Part shown: one piece after another, positions 36,100 through 43,438 of the stretch | Layout: every line of letters starts with the position of its first letter | How positions within the stretch are numbered: position 1 is the stretch's first letter | Assembly (NCBI GenBank): GCA_049999725.1 | Contig: JBNGIS010006130.1 | Location: forward strand, 1-43,438 | Length of the DNA stretch: 43,438 nt | From: Haplomitrium mnioides | Taxonomy: Eukaryota; Marchantiophyta; Haplomitriopsida; Calobryales | Direction: 5' to 3' | Program-made: the position numbers and the translations under genes | Notes under the pieces: model-generated | Told to the model about the DNA's origin: nothing | Seen by the model: the letters and a program-made list of their open reading frames with translations, nothing else | Databases searched by the model: none

Positions 36100-36963
36100 A
36101 ATGATCATGACGACACGTATGTTTCTTCAAGAGTTGTTCAAATTCAAACTCTTTATAAAAATCAATACGTCCAAGTGGTAGACAAAGTTCATTTGTAGAA
36201 GAGAATGTGACAAAGCAAGACACAAAGACACGTAGTAGAGAAACATAAAAAACATGATGAATTTTCATGTAAGTAGACAAGACCAATTGATAGGCTACTT
36301 CACAAGTAGAAGAAAAAATAATAAATAGACTAATAAAACAAACACATAACTTACATGAACGAAGCATGGGTAGATTGGTGGTGGATAGCCAAACTTATTA
36401 TCCCAAAACAAATGTCACATCTCGGCGATACACATTGAAATACTAATTTTGTAGGCTACAAACAACTTCAAGTTTACCTTTGGTACATCATATGTTGTGA
36501 TATAGAAGATGAAGAAAATCATATATTGTTGGGCTCTTGGAGAGTGGTAGTGAGGCATTGGAAATACTGGAAAGTGTGGTTGGGTGTTTGCCCTACATAA
36601 AAAAGAAAGATGTGGCTCATGTGAATTTGTTGATGGAGTTGTTGTAAGCAAGCTCAACAACCAATCTCATTATTGTTGTTCTTCCAAGGTAAAAATATGT
36701 AGCATATCTTCAATAGTATGGTTTGTCTATTTCATTTAAACATCAAGTTTAAGATGACAAGCAATTGACATAGCTAGTTTGGTTTCTAAAAGACCGCATA
36801 TTGTGCCCTTAAATATTTTAGCAAACAAAGTGTCTCGATTAGAAATAATAACTTTAGATATACCATGATGAGGTTTATATCCCCATCCACGGTAGGGGGT
36901 CAATAAAAAAACACATATGTTGTTTACTGTAGAATTATCTCCTTGTCCACGATAGGAGGTCAA
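36100..36963 (-). mobile_element. Ty3/gypsy integrase relic
   Basis: Reading down the minus strand, HHGISKVIISNRDTLF and ETKLAMSIACHLK match the gypsy integrase core (HGxPxxIxSDRDxxF ... GTxLxxSTAYHPQTDG). VAYQLVLSTYMKIHHVFYVSLL (about 36310-36235) matches the C-terminal segment before the chromodomain (YxLxLPxxxxIHxVFHVSLL). The parts are in correct order for one element, with stops and frameshifts between. Confidence 0.75.
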
Positions 36964-37165
36964 TGCAAAACACCTATGTTATTCACTATAAGGTTTATAT
37001 CTCCATCCATGATGGAGGGTGGTCAATACCAAACACTTATGTTGTTCACTGTAAGGTTTATCTCTCCATCCACGTTGGGAAAGGGGGGCGATCCAACACA
37101 AATCACTCATGTTATTTATTGTAGGGTTTATATCTCTGTCCATGGTGAGGAGGGTGAAGGAGCTA
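36871..37165. repeat. tandem repeat, about five units of 60-70 bp
   Basis: Units share AGGTTTATATCTCCATCCACG(A/G)T...GGAGGGTCAATAC, then CACxTATGTTGTTCACTGTA. The first unit overlaps the HHGISK codons of the gypsy integrase relic, so the array seems to have grown from or into the edge of that relic. Confidence 0.75.
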
Positions 37166-37599
37166 GTGGAACAATATTGTTCAATCTTGAGTTAGACATC
37201 GCTCCACATGATAAACTACTATGCACAATTATTGCTTTCTCCAAACATCATCCCAATTGTAATGTCAATTATAGGTACTTGTTTTTCACATAATACTTCC
37301 AATGTTTGGCCAATAATAAAATTGCTAATTTCTTTCGATATATTGCATGGTAAATTTTCATCCTTTTATTCTTGCTCCAAAACTCCACTTACAACTATTT
37401 CAAATACATCAAGTGAAAGTTTGATTGGCTATTTTGAATCATACAATTTTAGAATAAGAACATGAAGAAGTGATTTTGTCAATGCTTGAAATGCCAATTT
37501 CTTTATAGCTTACTATGTTCAAGTATGTAGTTCTTGATGAAGCTAGTCAATGGTTCTATTATTCATACAAAACCAATCACAAATCTATGATAAAACCCA

Positions 37600-38310
37600 A
37601 TTAGAAAATGGTGAAAGTTGTGTAGCTTAGTTTTCTTTCAAGGAAATGTATAGGTTACTAATAATGTTAAGTTTTGCATTGAATTTTTGTATAGTATGCA
37701 TGATTTTGCAATTAGTGGATATGTTAGAATTGAGAAGACTCTTTAAAATCCTCAACAAGTTTACTATTAGCCAAAAAATGCATCATAATGTCAAGGAGTA
37801 TGTTCTCTTAAATCAAATTTGAACATGTGAGTATGGATTTTGTGTGTGATATGCCTTGTACTTTGATTAAGTATTGTAGTTTTTTTGGACAAACTCTATA
37901 AAAAATTTCATATTTTTCCAACGAGCAAGTTGATAACATTGTTGGACATAAAATAAGTCTACTTGGAAGCAACATGCTCTTATCATGGCATATCTAAAGC
38001 TATTATTTTTGAAAGCGTCACTCAACTCATCATCGTGTTTTGGTCTACAATATTTGATCTTTTAAAAGACAAATTAGTTATGTCAATCGTTTATCACCTT
38101 AAATTCAATAGTCAAATTGAACAAACCAATCACAATATTGAAAATATGCTTACAAGCTTTTACCTTGGAGGAACAAGAAGAATGGGATTGGTTGCTACCT
38201 CTTGTCAAACTCTCTTACATCAACTTACTCAACAGTTCAACTAGAGCCATATCTTTCCTTTTGATATATGGTGAACATCTAACCATACTTTTGTCAAAAT
38301 TCACAATGCG
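37600..38310 (+). mobile_element. second Ty3/gypsy integrase relic, opposite orientation
   Basis: The plus strand in several frames gives MHHNVKEYV (zinc-finger side), VSMDFVCDMP (start of the core, compare VSMDFIxGLP), SYHGISKAI, DKLVMSIVYHLKF, EQTNHNIENML and WDWLLPLVKLSYINLLNSST. All are in the family order, with frameshifts between. It faces away from the relic at 36100-36963. Confidence 0.75.
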
Positions 38311-38374
38311 CTTACCTCACAAAATCACATACACTCATGGGATGTGGAGAATTCTCTATTTTCACAAAATGGCT

Positions 38375-39445
38375 TGAATGGTCTCAATAATACAACAAGG
38401 GAGAAGCGTATATGCGCATCTCTAGATTAGCCTCATATAACCCTAGCTAACCTTAACTAAGATTAGGAGGGCTGCCAGATCAGCTTGGCAGCCTATCAGA
38501 ACTTGATAGCTCAATACTCCCCCTCGAGCTCAACACATGTATACCAAGTTGCTTTCTAAATTTCTGTAACTTCTTTGCTCCCAACGCCTTCGTGAAAATA
38601 TCAGCCAACTGCTTCTAGTGTTGATATACTGCAAGTCAATCAACTTGGCCAACGCCATCTCTCTCACAAAATGGTAAGCACCTCAATGTGCTTTGAATGT
38701 ACATGAAAAATTGGATTGTTAGCAAGCTGAATACTGCTGATGTTCCTCTACTCTGACATCCAAGTCCTACAAAAGCTTCAATAACCACATTACCTCACAG
38801 GTGGCTATGGCTACCCCCTATATTTGGCCTCTGTACTTGATAGTACAATTGTAGGTTGCTTCTTGTTGCTTTAGGCTATTCCAACAATACTAAATGAAAA
38901 AGAAAAACCACTTGTGGATCTCTTGTCATTGGCACTTCTTGCCCAATATGCATTTGTGAAACCAGCAAGCTGAAATTTGATGCTGCTGTCATAAAAAATT
39001 CATACTAAAGTTTAGATTTTACATACCGAAGAATTCAATGCATTGCATCCAAATGTAGCTTCTTTGGCACCTGCATAAACTGGCTTACCAAACCTACAGC
39101 ATAGCTAAGATCTGGTCTGGTGATGGCAATGTAGGTCATCCTGTCTACTATCTGCCTGAACTCAGTTGAATCTTCAATCAACTCTCTTTCATGATCGATC
39201 AGTTTGGTATTCTAATCTAAGGGAGTTGCAATCGGTTTGCAACCTGTCATGCCATATTTGGCCAACATATCCAAGGCATATTGCATCTGTATCATCCATA
39301 TATCCTGCTCCTTTTTCATCACCTCAGTGCCAGGAAAATATCTCAGCTCACCAAAATTCTTCATATCATACTCATGTTGCAACAATTATTTAACTTCATC
39401 AATATCTTGCTCACTTCTAACAGCTACTACTTTGAACCAAGAATA
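38375..39445 (-). mobile_element. truncated relative of the copia element (3' LTR, RNase H, end of RT)
   Basis: The junction CTCAATACTCCCCCTCGAGCTCAA near 38505-38530 (LTR end plus polypurine tract) is almost the same as at 24525. Upstream on the minus strand the RNase H and RT C-terminal coding sequence follows with many stops; recognisable pieces are [32 protein letters not shown] and FGELRYF. It stops abruptly at about 39445-39460, at a T-run, where unrelated A+T-rich DNA starts. Confidence 0.82.
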
Positions 39446-39459
39446 GGCTACCCAGAACA

Positions 39460-40320
39460 GTAACTTTTTTTTTTTGGGAAAAATTGTGATTTTTCATATC
39501 AAAAAACATAAAAAAAACGAGGTTAATTTTAAAAAACAAAAAGTACATGAGTTTTTTGGATTTTTTTTTTTGGTCGTTTTAGAAAGCGTAATAGAGCGAA
39601 AGTCCATTTTGTTATGCAAAATCAATCAATATTACTAGTTTTTATGAAAATATTAGAAAACTCGAATTTGTTTAAAATCATAAAAATTATGGTAAGTTTT
39701 CATCAAAAAATTGCATTTATCATTGATTACAATTCTAAGCCCAAAAGTTTAAATACACGTCACAAGAAACTATTTTGAAATATGTTTCATTGCACAAACT
39801 TTAGGCGTGCATAGACATGGTGCTCTTTCGAACCTTTTTGTTGGAAAAATATTACAAAACACAAAGAAAAAGCCTAAGGGGACTAGAAGTCAAGGGAATG
39901 ACTTTGCAATGGTAAACACAAAAACAAAGAAAACGAAACATTGCATCGATTTAGGAGCTTTATTTTAAACGTCAAGAAGAAAGTAAGCTTTCAGTTTAAG
40001 TTGAAAATCCATGCAATCAAAAGTGAATGTAGGCTTTCAAAAAGGTTCCAGCTATTAAAAATATTTTATAGTTCAACGAGGCATATACAGAAACATATCA
40101 TAGTTCAGAATCAAAAAGGCAATAGCTAAGGAGATTGAATTAAGATTGTAAACAAGAAACATGTCCAAGTTTTAGACTTGATTCAACTAAACAAAGGTCT
40201 CAAGATCTACAAAAGAGTCTATGACCTGTGTACAAACAAAGTTGTAAGCGGTAGTCTTTGTATGAAGAAGCTTAAGGGTTATGCATGAGAAGTAGAACTT
40301 TTGGAAGGCATGGACTTCCA
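39460..40320. other. A+T-rich non-coding stretch
   Basis: No gene is supported. There are long A and T runs. A single degenerate copy of the palindromic motif (TTAGGCGTGCATAGAC) lies near 39803. Confidence 0.5.
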
Positions 40321-40324
40321 CCTC

Positions 40325-40584
40325 AAAGTCTATGCGCGCATAGGAATCCAAGCTCAACATGTGAACACTCCACCCCAAAGCCTAGGCGCACTTAGAAATC
40401 TAAGCTCAACAAGTGAACACTCCACCCCAAATTCTATGCACGCATAGGAATCCGAACTCACCAACTGAACACTTCACCTCAAAGTCTAGGTGTACCTAGG
40501 AATCTGAACTCACCATCTAAACACTCCACCCCAAAGTCTATGCGCACATAGGAATCCGAACTCACCATCTCAACATTCCACAAC
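40325..40584. repeat. five exact-length 52-bp tandem units with a palindromic core
   Basis: Units start at 40325, 40377, 40429, 40481 and 40533 with no indels between them. Each begins AAA(G/T)(T/C)CTA and carries a 14-bp inverted-repeat core, then a (G/A)AATC..(A/G)CTCA stretch and CACTCCACCCC-like end. Cores: CTATGCGCGCATAG, CTAGGCGCACTTAG, CTATGCACGCATAG, CTAGGTGTACCTAG, CTATGCGCACATAG. Further isolated copies of the core lie at 40662-40675 and at the right edge of the window. Confidence 0.9.
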
Positions 40585-41105
40585 AAAGACTGACAAGAAG
40601 CTAGGTTTTAGGTTCCGTAGAAGAGTTTTTATACGTTGTACGTTTTGCTTGCAAATCAAAGTCTATGCGCGCATAGGGTTCACACTTCTACAACTAAGGA
40701 TATAGGTTGTAAACATTCTATTTTTGCAACAAACTCTACGTATGCAAAAGATTTCAATTTCTAATTCGGAATCTAAAAGTAAAAACAGGTACAAAGCTCT
40801 TCTTCTCAGTCAAACAACCCTAAAGATTTAAATTTTTACAACAAAGTCTTAAAAAGAAAAACAATTTAGTCAATTTAGGCAGATGCTTCAGCGAGATAAT
40901 AACCTTAAAAGTTGAAAGCAAAATACTTATGTTTTGGAGATAAAAATACTTCTATAAAACAAATAAAAATATTAACTATGAATTAAAGTTTCATTTACAG
41001 AGAACAACATTCAACTTAGAATGATTTACGGTCACAAGTTCAAGTTTGCCAAAAATCCAACAAGTTATTAAAAACGATTTTCAAATACTTTTGAAAATAA
41101 TCATC

Positions 41106-42930
41106 TTAAATTATACCAAATTTGCAAATACAAAATATTGAACAAAATTCTTGAAGGACTTTAGTCGTTGGTCTCGATTTCTTTAGATTCAGCTTCAAAA
41201 GATTCATCAAGGATTGCTTGATCTGTCTCAGTGTTAATGACACTGATTGAATCTCTTTGAAACATTTTGGGATTGAGGGCATTTTGTCTTTCGTACTCAA
41301 ATAGATTTTCTTTAATGGTAGATAGAGTGGTTTTCCTCAATTGGTTTTTCTGGGTGAGCAAAAAAATCAAATGACATAATCGTGATTTGTGTCAAATCAA
41401 GTATATCAATATGTAACTTGGATTTGCGTTTCCCTTTTGTTGCTGCTATTTTTTCTAGGAAGTATTGACCAAAAAATGCATCTTCAGCCAAACAAGCAAA
41501 CCATTGAACTCGTACTCGTTTCGGGTTTGGCGGATTTTCCTCATCAAATGACAAAACTTTGAGAACTTTGGCAACCTAAAAAGGTCTGCTCTTTGGATCC
41601 AGAGACGCAACAACACAAATAAACATTCTAGCTTTCAAATCATGTAGATTGCCAAATTTATGCTTGTATTGAGTGTTGTGCAAAAGAGTCCTTTCTCACG
41701 GCCTAGATACTCCATCATAGATTGCTCGACGTGTAAAAAGTATTTGCTATACCGAAGTATCTTCTTTTGTTTGTGGAGCTTAGCTGAGAATCTGGACAAA
41801 CATTTTGAAAATCATTACAAGTGTTTGATTGTTATGAAGGTGGAAAGGTAAATTGTACTTCGAGTTGTTGTTTTTTTTTTTTCAAGGATGTAAGCCGCAA
41901 TCTCTTGTTGGGTAAGAAAAAAGTCATTCCACCAATGAATATTAGAATCTGTAAAGAACTTGTAGCAGTTCTCACTTATGTTGTTTCTTATTGAAATTAC
42001 CACTTTCTCGGCATCCACTTCTCTTTCTTCCTTTTGAGATTGTTTGATTTCAGAATATGCCTTGAGAGAAATCAACATTGAACTTAAAATTTCTCTGTCC
42101 ACTTCAGGTAGGCACTTGAGTTGACAAATACCATCCATAGGTAGCCAAAATTCATATGTTGAGAACTGTTTGCTCCAAATATTTGCTTTGGAATCATTTA
42201 ATTGGAACTTGAATTGTTGATTAAAAGTAATATCATGTATCCTTTGAACCAGAGAAGGACTTTGTTGCAGAAACATTTTGAAATCCCAAGTTTCCAACAA
42301 AAGAGTCACTTGAGGTATAGGATTATATGATAATTGAAGCGCCTCGCTTAGATTGGTGATCGTGAAAGCTTTGACACATTTTAAACGTTTCGAGAATCGA
42401 CTAAATATTTGATCAATTTGATCATGAGTATGACCAACCATAAGAAATCCTACTTTGATTTTTCAAAAAACATTCTTGGCAATAAGGAGACTAAGATATC
42501 CAAATAAGATAGAATTCTTATTCTCTCGTGTCGTGTTGTCCAACTGAAGATACAAAGTTGGAGGCAGCATGCCTTCAAAGTCACATAATATTTTGTTGAG
42601 CACAATAACTGTCAAATTGGAATTTCTTCTCAAGTTTTCGTACGTTAAGAAGACCCTCGAAGAGAGAGCATGATTGAATATTAAAGCACCAACAACATGC
42701 ACACCCACCAGACAATCTTTATCACTATTTTTTGGTGGCGATGACCAGTGTGGAATAGCAATTTTCTTCTGATCCATTCCATCAATAACAATTCCTAAGT
42801 ACTTTTGACCATCGACATAACATTTTCTTCGATGGTTTGCAAGTTTTGATCTCTCTTTCATTTGTTGGTCATGATGAAGAAACAATTGGCAATTATATTT
42901 GACTACATCAATCCAAAACAAGAAGGACAT
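41106..42930 (-). pseudogene. DUF7869-type putative transposase-like gene, broken by one in-frame stop
   Basis: The open frame 42930-42466 contains VIDGMDQKKIAIPHW (residues 48-62) and LQLDNTTRENKN. A single TGA (42465-42463) follows, and the same frame resumes with KIKVGFLMVGHTHDQIDQIFSRFS and runs to 41815. After frame changes it continues as TLLHNTQYKHKFGNL and RVQWFACLAEDAFFGQYF (to about 41312) and an acidic C-terminus to about 41161. DUF7869 proteins are scattered, multi-copy and of unknown function. The spaced Asp-rich motifs (IDGMD, LDN, GHTHDQID) look like an RNase H-fold nuclease, which is inference. The N-terminal part upstream of 42930 is not recognisable here and may be missing. 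No intron is needed. Confidence 0.7.
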
Positions 42931-43267
42931 AAAACTAGTTTAGTAAAACATATGTCGATACTTGTAACTTCAAAACACAACCTTATGTGTAAATAATATT
43001 GAAGGCATCTTAAACAAATGTTTGAATTTATTGAAAGAAAACACTTTGTAAAAGATAAAAAAGAAACTTTAGGCAATTTGAAAAAAGGAAAATCTATTTG
43101 GAAAAGAAAAAAACAAGATTTGCAAAAAAAGATTACTAGATCACATCCTCTGAGCGTTTAGGATGAGTGGAGGCAACAACAGATCGTATGCATGCCTAGG
43201 ACCAATACAACAACACCAATATCATGGCTTGTTGTGAATGTTGTCGCGATTGGCTTTAAAAGAATGA

Positions 43268-43438
43268 AGAACAAATCCTATATGCGCATAGGATTTGCGA
43301 ACAACAAAAACAATTTTTTGCAAAGCTAAGGTCACAACAACAATCAAATTCATTTTTTTTGGCTTTACTCGACTGCTGAAAAGATGAAAATTGAAATATA
43401 AAACAGCAGAGTCTATGCGAGCATAGACTCTCTTCTCA
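43268..43438. repeat. isolated palindromic motifs at the right edge
   Basis: AAATCCTATATGCGCATAGGATTT at about 43273-43296 and GTCTATGCGAGCATAGAC at about 43411-43428 share the core and flanking bases (CATAGGAT..GCGAAC) with the 52-bp units at 40325-40584. The window ends 10 bases later. Confidence 0.75.

Noticed and set aside
40325-40584. CRISPR-like array
   Set aside because: The whole 52-bp unit is repeated, without unique spacers, and the DNA is plant nuclear.

Overview
This is nuclear genomic DNA of a land plant. The evidence is GT-AG genes with many short introns, a plant-type mitochondrial 3-methylcrotonyl-CoA carboxylase alpha subunit, the relic of a plant multi-domain FKBP with a TPR region, and Ty1/copia and Ty3/gypsy elements, one with a primer site matching initiator tRNA-Met. 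The retroelement style and the DUF7869-type mobile gene make me lean towards a bryophyte or lycophyte, but that is a weak inference. The window is a gene island (about 8.0-34.3 kb) between two A+T-rich graveyards of old mobile DNA. LEFT FLANK, 1-8.0 kb: no intact gene. It holds a decayed FKBP/TPR gene (minus, about 4.08-4.77 kb), a copia RNase H relic (plus, about 5.0-5.35 kb) and two short tandem arrays (6.96-7.11 and 7.18-7.42 kb). GENE ISLAND: (1) a PDCD2-like gene, minus, 8 exons, 437 aa. (2) A PHOSPHO-type HAD phosphatase, plus, 5 exons, 235 aa, starting 378 bp from gene 1 in divergent orientation. (3) MCCA, minus, 16 exons, 839 aa, tail to tail with gene 2. (4) An unrecognised gene on the minus strand, exon 1 at 31.0-31.2 kb and the rest at about 20.9-24.2 kb. 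(5) An SLC35F/EamA-type transporter, minus, 3 exons, 430 aa. For genes 1, 2, 3 and 5 I joined exons by hand and reading phase closes at every junction used. INSERTION IN GENE 4: intron 1 contains a full-length copia element (24307-30970, minus, both LTRs, PBS, PPT, 5-bp target duplication GGTCC), frameshifted in gag-pol. Nested in it is a 517-bp solo LTR (26419-26935, target duplication CTTGC) carrying four CACGTG G-boxes, three of them paired with GATAAG I-boxes, upstream of a TATA box. All of these point the same way as gene 4. RIGHT FLANK, 34.3-43.4 kb: a diverged copy of that LTR, Ty3/gypsy integrase relics in opposite orientations around a tandem array, a truncated relative of the copia element, and a DUF7869-type gene (minus, about 41.1-42.93 kb) broken by one in-frame TGA. 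Palindromic TATGCGCGCATA-like repeats lie on both sides of that gene, including an exact five-unit 52-bp array. I read this last block as a possible undescribed DNA-transposon family. The five host genes are not an evident pathway: one acts in leucine breakdown, one probably in ribosome assembly, one in phosphate-ester hydrolysis, one in membrane transport, and one is unknown.
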